Source of the DNA: UBA1181 sp963626555
Lineage (GTDB): Bacteria > Bacteroidota > Bacteroidia > Bacteroidales > Paludibacteraceae
Length of the DNA: 64,000 nt
Direction of reading: 5' to 3'
NCBI GenBank assembly: GCA_963626555.1
Contig: CAVFXQ010000008.1
Location: 3,750 to 67,749, forward strand
This document shows positions 46,505 to 54,905 of this stretch, piece after piece. The number at the start of each line of letters is the position of its first letter. Within the stretch, counting starts at the first letter, position 1. A program made the translations under genes and the position numbers. A model generated the notes under the pieces. The model was not told the DNA's origin and searched no databases. It saw only the letters and a list, made by a program, of their open reading frames with translations.

Positions 46505-46528
46505 AAAGTGAACGCATGCGTTCACTTT
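46505..46528. repeat. Perfect 24-bp palindrome between pcm and the ABC ATPase gene
   Basis: AAAGTGAACGCA (46505-46516) is followed immediately by its exact reverse complement (46517-46528). There is no loop and no T run after it, so it is not a typical terminator. The symmetry and the position 10 bases before the ABC ATPase start suggest an operator for a dimeric regulator, or an RNA hairpin. Confidence 0.7.
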
Positions 46529-46537
46529 CTAAAATCT

Positions 46538-47287
46538 ATGAAAATGTCTGCAGAGATTTTTTCTTTAGAGAATTTGTCGATTGGATATGGTGGAAAAACA
46601 CTGATGAATGGCGTTAATGCGAAGGTGGCATTAGGCAATTTTGTCGCTGTTTTAGGACCTAATGGAGTGGGAAAGACTACTTTATTACGGACGATAACGG
46701 GTTTTTTGCCTCCGCTGTCGGGAAATGTTTTTGTATGGAAAGATGGCGAAAAACAGTCTATGCGCTCGTCGTCTGTTGAGGCATGCGCATCGGTGGTAAG
46801 TGTGGTTTTTTCTCACAGATTGAATTTGTCTATGATGTCTGTTTGCGATTATGTTGCGATTGGTCAATATCGGTTCTCAGACTGGATGGGTCGGTGTGAT
46901 GAGCAACGGAAAACGAAAGTGAAGCAATTGTTGTCTGATTTACAGATAGATGATTTGACTCATCGTAATGTGAGTGAGCTTTCTGATGGAGAGTTCCAAC
47001 GTGTGGAAATAGCACGAGCATTAGCGCAAGATACACCTGCAATTGTGATGGATGAACCCACCTCTCACTTAGATTATTGGAGTCGACGAGAAATTATGGG
47101 TCTGCTTCAACGTACATCGCACGAGAAAAACATTGCAATCATTGCTTGTACGCATGAGATTGATTTGGCGGAGAAATATTGTGATGATTTTTGGTTGATG
47201 AAGCGAGGAGGCACATTTGAACAGACGACGAGGTTGGATAACGAGAAGATTGAGGAAATGTTTGTAAATTTAACTGGTAAACTTTAG
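46538..47287 (+). CDS. FecE/BtuD-like ABC transporter ATP-binding protein
   Basis: 249 residues from ATG 46538; another ATG lies two codons on, and a GTG at 46508 falls inside the palindrome and is unlikely. Walker A GPNGVGKTT (40-48), signature LSDGEFQRVEIARAL (148-162; LSDGE instead of LSGGQ), Walker B AIVMDEP (168-174), D-loop SHLD and H-loop CTHEID are all present, so it should hydrolyse ATP. The subfamily is that of iron-siderophore, haem and vitamin B12 importers. No permease or binding protein gene adjoins it, so its partner must be elsewhere. The BtuB-like receptor 8 kb away makes B12 one candidate substrate, by inference only. Confidence 0.87.
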   Translation: MKMSAEIFSLENLSIGYGGKTLMNGVNAKVALGNFVAVLGPNGVGKTTLLRTITGFLPPLSGNVFVWKDGEKQSMRSSSVEACASVVSVVFSHRLNLSMMSVCDYVAIGQYRFSDWMGRCDEQRKTKVKQLLSDLQIDDLTHRNVSELSDGEFQRVEIARALAQDTPAIVMDEPTSHLDYWSRREIMGLLQRTSHEKNIAIIACTHEIDLAEKYCDDFWLMKRGGTFEQTTRLDNEKIEEMFVNLTGKL

Positions 47288-47291
47288 TGCT

Positions 47292-47822
47292 ATGGATAAA
47301 TATATTCAATCGGATCGTTATCGTATTGGAAGACGTCCATTCTTATTTCAAGTGGTTATGAGGAAATGTGCAAGTTCAAGTGGCTTCTTGCAACTTATAT
47401 ATAGGGGTGTTTATAGGTATCTTTGTTCTAAAAGGGCTATAGAAATTTCTTGGAGAACTAAAATTGGATATGGGTTATATATTGGTCATGCGTACGGAAT
47501 TACCATTAATGATCAAGTTAAAATTGGCAATAACTGTAATATACACAAAGGGGTAACCATAGGTCAGGAGAATAGGGGTGTTCGTAAGGGAGTCCCAACA
47601 ATTGGCAATGATGTTTGGATTGGTGTAAATGCAACGATAGTTGGGAATGTTACAATTGGCGACGATGTGTTGATTGCTCCGAACAGCTATGTTAATTGTG
47701 ATGTGCCTTCTCATTCTATCGTTGTCGGTAACCCATGCTCTATTAAACATTGTGATAATGCAACTGAATATTATGTAAATAATAGATTTGTCGAAAGCGA
47801 TATGTTTAAGTCTTTGCCATAA
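47292..47822 (+). CDS. Serine acetyltransferase-like hexapeptide protein
   Basis: 176 residues. A helical N-terminus is followed by hexapeptide repeats forming a left-handed beta-helix (IGYGLYIGHAYGITIND, VKIGNNCNIHKGVTIGQE, PTIGNDVWIGVNATIVGNVTIGDDVLIAPNSYV) and the end CDVPSHSIVVGNP. The order resembles CysE-type serine acetyltransferases and their capsule-cluster cousins (cap-locus O-acetyltransferases). The usual long CysE N-terminal helical domain is missing, so a sugar or exopolysaccharide acetyltransferase is at least as likely as CysE. It starts 4 bases after the ABC ATPase gene. AT-rich composition resembles the glycan genes upstream. Confidence 0.75.
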   Translation: MDKYIQSDRYRIGRRPFLFQVVMRKCASSSGFLQLIYRGVYRYLCSKRAIEISWRTKIGYGLYIGHAYGITINDQVKIGNNCNIHKGVTIGQENRGVRKGVPTIGNDVWIGVNATIVGNVTIGDDVLIAPNSYVNCDVPSHSIVVGNPCSIKHCDNATEYYVNNRFVESDMFKSLP

Positions 47823-47826
47823 AATA

Positions 47827-47864
47827 AAAGAAAGGATTCTAAGTTTCCTCAGAATCCTTTCTTT
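47827..47864. terminator. Bidirectional terminator between convergent genes
   Basis: A perfect 14-bp stem (47827-47840 with 47851-47864) has a 10-base loop. AAAGAAA on one arm and TTTCTTT on the other give U-rich tails in both directions. It serves the acetyltransferase gene (+) and asnS (-). Confidence 0.9.
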
Positions 47865-47886
47865 ATAGTTTTTGTTTGTACTCCGG

Positions 47887-49287
47887 TTAGAAATCTGCTG
47901 TTTTTGGTGTGCGTGGGAATGGAATGACATCGCGAATGTTCTGCATGCCTGTTACGAATAACATCAGACGCTCGAAGCCTAAGCCGAAACCAGCGTGCGG
48001 ACAAGTTCCGTATTTACGAGTGTCCAAATACCACCACATGTCTTTCATCGGGATATTCAACTCGGTGATTCTTCCCATCAGCTTGTCGTAGTTCTCCTCT
48101 CTGACACTTCCTCCGATGATTTCTCCAATCTGAGGGAAAAGGACATCTGTCCCTTGCACCGTCTTGTTGTCTTCGTTGATCTTCATGTAGAATGCTTTGA
48201 TCTCCTTCGGATAGTCTATCATGATGACAGGACGTTTGAAATGCTCTTCAACTAAGTAACGTTCATGCTCGCTGGCAAGGTCGCAACCCCAATATACAGG
48301 GAATTCAAATTTCTTTCCATTCTTGATGGCTTCTTCCAATATTTTGACACCCTCGGTATAGGGCAAACGAACGAACTCAGATTTTGCGACGGCTTGCAAA
48401 CGCTCAATCAGTCCGTTGTCAATCATCTTGTTCAAGAACTGAAGGTCGTCCTGGCAATGCTCTAATGCCCAGTTGACGCAGAATTTGATGAACTCTTCTT
48501 CTAAGTCCATCAGTTCAGGAAGATCCATGAAGGCGATTTCAGGCTCAATCATCCAGAACTCTGCCAAGTGGCGTGGTGTGTTGGAGTTCTCAGCACGGAA
48601 CGTCGGTCCGAAAGTGTAGATAGCCCCCAATGCGGTTGCACCTAACTCACCCTCCAACTGACCAGAAACGGTGAGGCTGGTAGGTTTGCCGAAGAAATCA
48701 TCATCGTAGCGGATATTACCGTTCTCATCTTTCTTGAGGTTGTAGAGGTTTTGTGTAGTTACTTGGAACATCTGACCTGCACCCTCACAGTCGGACGCTG
48801 TGATGATAGGTGTGTGGAAGTAGTAATACCCTTTTTGATGGAAGAACGTGTGGATGGCAAATGCCATGTTGTGGCGAAGACGAAGCACCGCACTGAAAGT
48901 GTTGGTGCGGGGACGCAAGTGGGCAATTTCGCGTAAGAATTCCATAGTGTGCCCTTTCTTTTGCAACGGATAGGTATTATCTGCCGTTCCGTACACCTCA
49001 ATGGAAGAGGCTTGGATCTCTACTGCTTGTCCGCCACCCATTGATTCAACCAATTTCCCGACAACGCTTAAACAAGCGCCCGTCGTGATAGTCTTCATCA
49101 ACTCGTCATCAAATTTGGTAACGTCGGCTACAATCTGAATATTATTGATGGTTGAGCCATCGTTCAATGCGATGAAATTGACACTTTTATTGCCACGTTT
49201 GGTGCGAACCCAACCTTTTACATTGATGTCTTCTCCGTATGTTGTGCACTTCAATGCGTCCACAACTCTCGTTCTACGAATTGCCAT
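47887..49287 (-). CDS. asnS: Asparaginyl-tRNA synthetase
   Basis: 466 residues, normal for bacterial AsnRS. The N-terminal OB-fold anticodon-binding domain covers about 20-105 (INVKGWVRTKRGNKSVNFI). The class II catalytic core follows: motif 1 region around FHTPIITASDCEGAGQMF, motif 2 TFRAENSNTPRHLAEFW, and motif 3 GFGLGFERLML near the C-terminus. It charges tRNA-Asn with asparagine in the cytoplasm. It lies 47 bases downstream of argS on the same strand, so the two may form an operon. It shares a bidirectional terminator with the convergent neighbour. Confidence 0.97.
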   Translation of the reverse strand: MAIRRTRVVDALKCTTYGEDINVKGWVRTKRGNKSVNFIALNDGSTINNIQIVADVTKFDDELMKTITTGACLSVVGKLVESMGGGQAVEIQASSIEVYGTADNTYPLQKKGHTMEFLREIAHLRPRTNTFSAVLRLRHNMAFAIHTFFHQKGYYYFHTPIITASDCEGAGQMFQVTTQNLYNLKKDENGNIRYDDDFFGKPTSLTVSGQLEGELGATALGAIYTFGPTFRAENSNTPRHLAEFWMIEPEIAFMDLPELMDLEEEFIKFCVNWALEHCQDDLQFLNKMIDNGLIERLQAVAKSEFVRLPYTEGVKILEEAIKNGKKFEFPVYWGCDLASEHERYLVEEHFKRPVIMIDYPKEIKAFYMKINEDNKTVQGTDVLFPQIGEIIGGSVREENYDKLMGRITELNIPMKDMWWYLDTRKYGTCPHAGFGLGFERLMLFVTGMQNIRDVIPFPRTPKTADF

Positions 49288-49334
49288 AATTCTATCTGCT
49301 ATTTATTTCTTATATTCAGTTGATTATTAGATGA

Positions 49335-51128
49335 TTACATTCTCTCTGGTACCTCAATTCCTAATAGACCCATTCCAGTTTTGACCACCGCTGCAATTTT
49401 CTTTGAGAGAAGCAGACGGAAATTGCGTAAAGCCTCGTTTTCTTCTTTCAAGATTGAGAAATCGTGGTAGAAAGAATTGTATTGTTTCACCAGGTCGTAT
49501 ATGTAGTTGGCGATGAGTGCCGGACTGTATTCTTTTCCTGCTTGCTCGACAATACTTGGGAATGAGGCAACGAATTGAATCAGATTTGCCTCTGTGTCTG
49601 AGAGTTTTATATTGTCATCAACCTTGTCGCCTAATTGGAGTCCTTGTTCTGTAGCCTTGCGGAGAACGGAACAGATACGCGCGTGGGTGTATTGGATGAA
49701 AGGACCTGTGTTTCCGTTGAAGTCAATAGACTCTTTGGGATTGAAGAGCATGTTTTTGCGAGGGTCTACTTTAAGAATGAAATATTTCAAAGCACCCAAT
49801 CCGCAGATACGTGCGATTTCGTTGGCTTCTTGCTCTGATATATTGTCCATCTTTCCTAATTCGGAAGAGACCTCCTTGGCGGTGCTGATCATCTCGTCCA
49901 TCAAATCGTCTGCGTCGACAACCGTACCTTCGCGAGATTTCATTTTGCCCTCAGGCAACTCCACCATTCCGTAGGAGAAGTGAACCAAGTCTTTACCCCA
50001 CGAGAAGCCGAGGCGGTCGAGGAGAATAGACAACACCTGGAAGTGGTAGTTCTGTTCGTTCCCCACCACATATATCATTTTCGTAATGTCGAATTCTTTG
50101 AAACGTTGGGTGGCAGTCCCTATGTCTTGTGTCATATAGACGGAGGTTCCATCGGCACGGAGCAAGAGTTTCTCGTCCAATCCATCCTTGGTCAAGTCGG
50201 CCCAAACAGAGCCATCCTCGCGACGGTAGAAGAGACCTTTCTCAAGTCCTTCGTTCACTTTTGCCTTTCCATCTATATAAGTGGTTGACTCATAATAAAT
50301 CTTGTCGAAAGAGACTCCGAGGCGTTTGTAAGTCTCGTCGAATCCTGCGTATACCCAGCTGTTCATTTCTGCCCAGAGTTTGCGTACTTCTGGGTCTCCG
50401 TCCTCCCATTTCTTCAACATGGCTTGAGCCTCTTGAAGAATAGGAGCTTGTTTTTTTGCTTCTTCTTCTGTCAATCCTTTTTCTATAAGCTCGTTGACTT
50501 CCGCTTTGTAGGCTTTGTCGAAAGCAACGTAGTAGTCGCCTACGAGGTGGTCTCCTTTTTTGCCTGAAGAAGCAGGAGTTTCACCTTTGCCGAATTTCTG
50601 CCATGCGAGCATGGACTTGCAGATGTGGATGCCACGGTCGTTGACAATGTTCGTCTTGATGACGCGCAGACCATTCGCTTCGAGGATGCGGCAGAGGCTG
50701 TAGCCGAGCAGGTTGTTGCGAACATGCCCTAAGTGGAGTGGTTTGTTGGTGTTCGGCGAAGAGTATTCCACCATATAGAGAGGAGCGTCTGGTTTCACCT
50801 CTTTCAATCCGAAGTGGTCGTTCGCCAAAATGGCGTTGAGCGTGTCCACCCAGACATTCTGAGCAATGACGAGGTTGAGAAACCCTTTGATGACATTAAA
50901 TTTCTCTATAGTAGGGGTCGCAGCGACGAGGGCATTGCCGATTTCTTCAGCAGTCTCTTCAGGCTTTTTCTTCGACATTTTCACGAAAGGGAACACCACG
51001 AGGGTAAGGTCGCCTTCGAACTCCTTCTTAGTGGTCTGCAGTTGGATCAACTTGCTGTCGACAGGTTGTCCGTAGAGGTTTTCTATAACCTTTTGAGCAG
51101 ACTTGGCTACAATTTCTTCTACATTCAT
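49335..51128 (-). CDS. argS: Arginyl-tRNA synthetase
   Basis: 597 residues. The N-terminal ArgRS add-on domain covers about 1-95. The class I catalytic core has the HIGH motif as HLGHVRNN (132-139), preceded by EYSSPNTNKPLHLGH. EGKMKSREGTVV replaces a classical KMSKS, as is usual in ArgRS. The C-terminal DALR anticodon-binding domain runs to the end (MLGLLGIEVPERM). It charges tRNA-Arg in the cytoplasm. It stands between the HU terminator upstream and asnS downstream and is probably the first gene of an argS-asnS unit. No consensus promoter was found in the 54 bases before it. Confidence 0.97.
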   Translation of the reverse strand: MNVEEIVAKSAQKVIENLYGQPVDSKLIQLQTTKKEFEGDLTLVVFPFVKMSKKKPEETAEEIGNALVAATPTIEKFNVIKGFLNLVIAQNVWVDTLNAILANDHFGLKEVKPDAPLYMVEYSSPNTNKPLHLGHVRNNLLGYSLCRILEANGLRVIKTNIVNDRGIHICKSMLAWQKFGKGETPASSGKKGDHLVGDYYVAFDKAYKAEVNELIEKGLTEEEAKKQAPILQEAQAMLKKWEDGDPEVRKLWAEMNSWVYAGFDETYKRLGVSFDKIYYESTTYIDGKAKVNEGLEKGLFYRREDGSVWADLTKDGLDEKLLLRADGTSVYMTQDIGTATQRFKEFDITKMIYVVGNEQNYHFQVLSILLDRLGFSWGKDLVHFSYGMVELPEGKMKSREGTVVDADDLMDEMISTAKEVSSELGKMDNISEQEANEIARICGLGALKYFILKVDPRKNMLFNPKESIDFNGNTGPFIQYTHARICSVLRKATEQGLQLGDKVDDNIKLSDTEANLIQFVASFPSIVEQAGKEYSPALIANYIYDLVKQYNSFYHDFSILKEENEALRNFRLLLSKKIAAVVKTGMGLLGIEVPERM

Positions 51129-51182
51129 ATTTTATGTTGATACGATATCGTTATACTATTGGTTGAGTTGCAAAAATACAAC

Positions 51183-51218
51183 AAAAAGGGGAGGTATAGA
51201 CAACCTCCCCGTGTTTTT
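51183..51218. terminator. Terminator downstream of the HU gene
   Basis: GGGGAGGT (51188-51195) pairs with ACCTCCCC (51203-51210) around a 7-base loop. On the minus strand it is followed by TTTTTGT, ending the HU transcript before argS. A T run on the plus side may add a second direction. Confidence 0.85.
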
Positions 51219-51252
51219 TCGACAATACAACGGTCAGAAAGACGGTAATTCC

Positions 51253-51525
51253 TTATTTGATAACCTCTTCCAACTTTGCTCCAGCCTTGAATTTAACGAC
51301 TTTCTTGGCTGCGATTGTGATTTTCTCTTTCGTACGAGGATTGACTCCTTGACGCTCAGCGTTTTCTTTGACTGAGAAAGTTCCCCAACCCAAGAGTGCT
51401 AACTGGTCGCCTGCTTTGAGGACATCAGCGACAACATCTTGAAAAGCCTCGATTGCTTTCTGGCTATCTGCTTTAGAAAGACCAGATTTGTCAGCGACAG
51501 CGGCAATAAATTCTGTTTTGTTCAT
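51253..51525 (-). CDS. HU family DNA-binding protein
   Basis: 90 residues from ATG 51525 (MNKTEFIAAVADKSGL). An upstream in-frame ATG would add 11 residues that fall in the promoter-proximal leader. The whole length matches the HU/IHF fold: N-terminal helices, GWGTFSVKENAERQGVNP leading into the DNA-binding arm, TKEKITIAAKKVVKFKAG and a C-terminal helix. HU dimers bend and compact DNA. The gene is monocistronic with its own promoter and terminator. Confidence 0.95.
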   Translation of the reverse strand: MNKTEFIAAVADKSGLSKADSQKAIEAFQDVVADVLKAGDQLALLGWGTFSVKENAERQGVNPRTKEKITIAAKKVVKFKAGAKLEEVIK

Positions 51526-51554
51526 TGTAATATAATTATGAATAAAATGGTCGT

Positions 51555-51585
51555 GCAATATAGTATAAATTTTTCATTTGCCAAA
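51555..51585 (-). promoter_or_regulatory. Promoter of the HU gene
   Basis: On the minus strand TTTG (51585-51582), exactly 19 bases, then TATATTGC (51562-51555), which differs from TAnnTTTG only in its last two bases. It gives a ~30-base leader. A TATCTTTA box at 51596-51603 on the plus strand may serve the divergent flippase gene. Confidence 0.5.
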
Positions 51586-51618
51586 TTTTTTTGCCTATCT
51601 TTACAAGCCATTTAGAAA

Positions 51619-53064
51619 ATGTTGGTGATGAGAAAATCCCTGAAAAAGAAGACGTTTTTTGGATTTGTATGGACATCCATTGAGAAGTCTGGGCAACTTG
51701 TCATTCAGTTTATAGTCGGGGTTCTCTTGTCGCGTCAATTGTCGCCAGAAGACTATGGCATAATGGGAATGATAGCCATTTTTATAGGCATCTCGTCTGT
51801 CATTATTGATGCAGGGTTTGGTAGTGCATTGATACAGAAAAAAGATAGAAATGAGGATGATTACTCTACCTGTTTCTATTTCAATGTTTTGGTTGGACTC
51901 CTATTATATATAATTCTTTGGTTTTCGTCTTCCGTAATATCTGATTTTTATGAGGCTCCGATCTTGTGCGATATTGTAAAGGTGTCGGGAGTCGCATTGA
52001 TACTCAACTCTTTGTGTGTGTCGCAGGTGGCTAAGCTGCGGTCGGAGTTGCGGTTTAAGGAGATAATGATCATCACACTTGTTACGCGTTTGTTGTCTGG
52101 CATCGGTGCGTTGGCTATGGCGTATATGGGCTATGGCGTGTGGGCGTTGGTGTTTCAGCAAGTCTGTTTTGGAGCAGTATATTTTCTCTCAATAGAGATT
52201 TGTATGAGATGGCATCCGAAACTTTCATTCTCGATAAACTCCTTCAAACATTTATTTTCTTTTGGCTCAAAATTACTTTGTTCAAGTCTGATAGACACGA
52301 TATGCAATAATATCTATACGTTAGTGATTGGGAAATTTTTCTCTGTTAGTCATGTAGGGTATTACAGCAGAGCCAAAGGTTATGCGGTGCTGCCGTCCAA
52401 CACTTTGATGTATACGATTATGAAAGTGGCCTATCCTGTGATGTCGGAGATTCAGAATGAGGAGGAGCATTTACGAGCTGCGTATATGAAGTTTTTGAGA
52501 ATGACTGCCTTTTTGTTATGCCCGACTATTTTATGTCTGATAGTACTTGCGAAGCCTTTTATTGTTGTTCTGATTGGTGAAAAATGGCTTCCTGTTGTTC
52601 CCTTGTTTCAGATTTTGTGTGTTGGGGCTTTCTTTGAACCCTTAAACCAGTTGAATATAAATGTGTTGTATGTGAAGGGGAGAACAGATATGGTTTTAAA
52701 ATTGGAGATTATCAAAAAGCCAGTTGCGTTTGCTCTTTTGTTTGTGACGATTCCATTAGGGTTGAAATGGATTTGTATTGGACAGTCTCTCTATTGCTTT
52801 ATCGCATATTGTGTAAATTGCTATTGTTCGGGGAAATATTTGGATTTTGGACTTTTCAAACAAATGCGAACAAATGTTCCTATCATACTTAATTCGTTTA
52901 TTGTGAGTTCGTTGTGTTATTGTTGCGTATTCCTCTTTGAAAGTTTGTATCTTCAGTTGATAGGAGGAGTTTTGACGAGTGTTGTAGCCTATCTTTTCAT
53001 CGCTTACAAGTCAAAAGATGAGTCTCTGCTGGATTTGAAGGATATTGCAAAACGAGTACTATGA
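51619..53064 (+). CDS. Wzx/WzxC-type lipopolysaccharide flippase (MOP superfamily)
   Basis: 481 residues with about 12-14 hydrophobic segments. The N-terminus KKTFFGFVWTSIEKSGQLVIQFIVGVLLSRQLSPEDYGIMGM is the typical start of WzxC/lipopolysaccharide-biosynthesis flippases, and VGYYSRAKGYAVLPSNTLMYTI (about 242-263) is another family signature. These proteins move undecaprenyl-diphosphate-linked glycans across the inner membrane. It is the only flippase in the window, so it probably exports the unit made at 37-45 kb although it lies 6.5 kb away. ATG 51619 is used; an ATG three codons on is possible. Confidence 0.88.
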   Translation: MLVMRKSLKKKTFFGFVWTSIEKSGQLVIQFIVGVLLSRQLSPEDYGIMGMIAIFIGISSVIIDAGFGSALIQKKDRNEDDYSTCFYFNVLVGLLLYIILWFSSSVISDFYEAPILCDIVKVSGVALILNSLCVSQVAKLRSELRFKEIMIITLVTRLLSGIGALAMAYMGYGVWALVFQQVCFGAVYFLSIEICMRWHPKLSFSINSFKHLFSFGSKLLCSSLIDTICNNIYTLVIGKFFSVSHVGYYSRAKGYAVLPSNTLMYTIMKVAYPVMSEIQNEEEHLRAAYMKFLRMTAFLLCPTILCLIVLAKPFIVVLIGEKWLPVVPLFQILCVGAFFEPLNQLNINVLYVKGRTDMVLKLEIIKKPVAFALLFVTIPLGLKWICIGQSLYCFIAYCVNCYCSGKYLDFGLFKQMRTNVPIILNSFIVSSLCYCCVFLFESLYLQLIGGVLTSVVAYLFIAYKSKDESLLDLKDIAKRVL

Positions 53065-53139
53065 TGAAGATGTGAAGAATTAATCTGTTTGCAGGTTGTC
53101 ATATTTATGAAGGAGACGTATTATTAGCGTTAAATCTCT

Positions 53140-53147
53140 TATCTTTG
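53140..53147 (+). promoter_or_regulatory. -7 box for the rhomboid pair
   Basis: TATCTTTG is a perfect TAnnTTTG match 30 bases before the ATG at 53178. It rules out the in-frame TTG at 53145 as a start, since that codon lies inside the box. No TTTG is seen at -33. Confidence 0.55.
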
Positions 53148-53177
53148 CCCCACAAAAACACTTTTAAACAATGCGTT

Positions 53178-53948
53178 ATGCAACTAAAATCTCAATCTGA
53201 TAGTAATTCAGGATTCCTTTCTTCTCTTCCTCCTGCTACGAAGCATCTCTTGATTATCAATGTGTTGGTGTGGTTGGCTACATTTGCTTTGTTGAAGTCA
53301 AATTCGGGGATAGATTTGTTCCAGGTGTTAGGTCTGCACTATTTCAAGGGAACAGACTTCCACTTCTACCAACTGTTCACCTATATGTTTATGCATAGTT
53401 TGTCCTTTAGCCACATATTTTTCAATATGTTCGCTTTGTGGATGTTCGGTACGGTGTTGGAACGCAATTTTGGTACGAAGTTCTTCCTCTTCTTCTACGT
53501 CGTGGCAGGTTTAGGAGCAGGCGTGTTGCAAGAATTGACTTGGATGTACGATCTCCGTCCGTTTGCCGAGGAGATTGCTCGGTGGATGAACACGGATCTT
53601 TCCGAGGGCTTGAATGTACATGACAAGATTGTCTATTCGGTGGACGAACTGACGCAATGGGTGCACGAATCCTATTATAACCGCTTCACGACGGTGGGAG
53701 CTTCGGGTTCTGTCTTCGGACTGCTTGCAGGTTTCGCCATGCTGTTCCCTAATCAGCCGATGTATATTATGTTCATTCCGATTCCTATAAAAGCCAAATA
53801 TGTGATGATTGGCTATGCGGCTATCGAACTCTTCTGCGGTGTGCAGAACTTTTCTTGGGATAATGTTGCACATTTCGCTCACCTTGGTGGTGCTATCGTC
53901 GGGGTTATCCTCTGTGTGATGTGGAAACGAGGAATGCTCAGATTTTAA
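53178..53948 (+). CDS. Rhomboid family intramembrane serine protease (first of pair)
   Basis: 256 residues from ATG 53178. Six or so membrane spans. Family features: LFTYMFMHSLSFSHIFFNMFALWMFG (about 67-91, with the oxyanion-hole His/Asn), catalytic Ser176 in TVGASGSVFGL and catalytic His235 in AHFAHLGGAIVG. A ~55-residue loop (about 122-170) between spans is longer than in GlpG. It should cleave membrane-spanning segments in the inner membrane; substrates unknown. It is 13 bases upstream of a second rhomboid gene. Confidence 0.92.
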   Translation: MQLKSQSDSNSGFLSSLPPATKHLLIINVLVWLATFALLKSNSGIDLFQVLGLHYFKGTDFHFYQLFTYMFMHSLSFSHIFFNMFALWMFGTVLERNFGTKFFLFFYVVAGLGAGVLQELTWMYDLRPFAEEIARWMNTDLSEGLNVHDKIVYSVDELTQWVHESYYNRFTTVGASGSVFGLLAGFAMLFPNQPMYIMFIPIPIKAKYVMIGYAAIELFCGVQNFSWDNVAHFAHLGGAIVGVILCVMWKRGMLRF

Positions 53949-53961
53949 TTGTTGAATACGA

Positions 53962-54867
53962 ATGTCGTTTGTTTCAGATGTGAAAAGATCCTTTCAAGAA
54001 GGTTCTATGCTTACTAAATTGATTTTTGTCAATCTTGGCGTTTTTGTAGTTGTCAAGTTGCTGATGGTCATTTTTACGCTTTGTGCCATTCCGACGGATT
54101 GGCTCTATTGGCTGACGATGACTTCCAACGTGTCGGCTTGGTTGCATAAGCCATGGACAGTGTTGACGTATATGTTTTTACACGTCGATTTTGTACACAT
54201 TCTTTTCAATGTGTTGACGCTTTATTGGTTTGGACAGATTTTCCTGATGTTCTACTCGCAACGAGATTTGGTGGGTGTCTATCTGATAGGAGGATTGTCG
54301 GGTGCTGCATTCTATGCGTTGATTTTCAACGTCTTCCCTTATTTCAATGGATTTGTTGAGTGGTCGCAACTCTTGGGCGCTTCTGCTTCGGTGATGGCTA
54401 TTGTGTTGGCTGCCGCTACCTATTCGCCCGACTATCGATTGCGACTTTTCTTGGTAGGAAGTGTGAAGCTTTCGTGGTTAGCGATTGTATACGTGCTGAT
54501 CAGTATTTTGAGTTTGGCAGACTCGAACGGAGGCGGAGAGTGCGCTCATATTGGTGGAGCGTTGGCGGGTTTTGTATTCGCTGTTCTCTACAAGAAAGGT
54601 ACGAATATAACGGCATGGATAGGGAAAATCATTGATTGGATAGTAGATTTGTTTAAGAAAATCACGACACGACAACCCAAGATGAAAGTTTCTTACGAAA
54701 ATAAGAATTATAAAGAGCCAGATCCGAAGAGAGAGACAGATATGGAATACAATATACGAAAAAAACAAGAAAGCGACAATATAGACAGAATCCTTGATAA
54801 GGTGAAGCAGAGTGGCTACGACTCGCTGTCGGAGGATGAAAGGCGGACATTGTTCGGTAGAAAATAG
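53962..54867 (+). CDS. Rhomboid family intramembrane serine protease (second of pair)
   Basis: 301 residues. HKPWTVLTYMFLHVDFVHILFNVLTLYWFG (about 62-91), catalytic Ser141 in LLGASASVMA and His196 in ECAHIGGALAG show an active rhomboid core with about six spans. A ~85-residue cytoplasmic, highly charged tail (about 215-301) ends in SGYDSLSEDERRTLF, a small conserved element seen at the end of many Bacteroidota rhomboids. It sits 13 bases after the first rhomboid, so the two are probably coexpressed. Confidence 0.92.
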   Translation: MSFVSDVKRSFQEGSMLTKLIFVNLGVFVVVKLLMVIFTLCAIPTDWLYWLTMTSNVSAWLHKPWTVLTYMFLHVDFVHILFNVLTLYWFGQIFLMFYSQRDLVGVYLIGGLSGAAFYALIFNVFPYFNGFVEWSQLLGASASVMAIVLAAATYSPDYRLRLFLVGSVKLSWLAIVYVLISILSLADSNGGGECAHIGGALAGFVFAVLYKKGTNITAWIGKIIDWIVDLFKKITTRQPKMKVSYENKNYKEPDPKRETDMEYNIRKKQESDNIDRILDKVKQSGYDSLSEDERRTLFGRK

Positions 54868-54905
54868 AGTACGCTTTAATGAGCGTTTGATAAATAACGA
54901 ATACA

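Noticed and set aside
46508..46537. GTG start for the ABC ATPase ten codons upstream
   Set aside because: It would place the start codon inside the perfect palindrome and add residues outside the family's conserved N-terminus.
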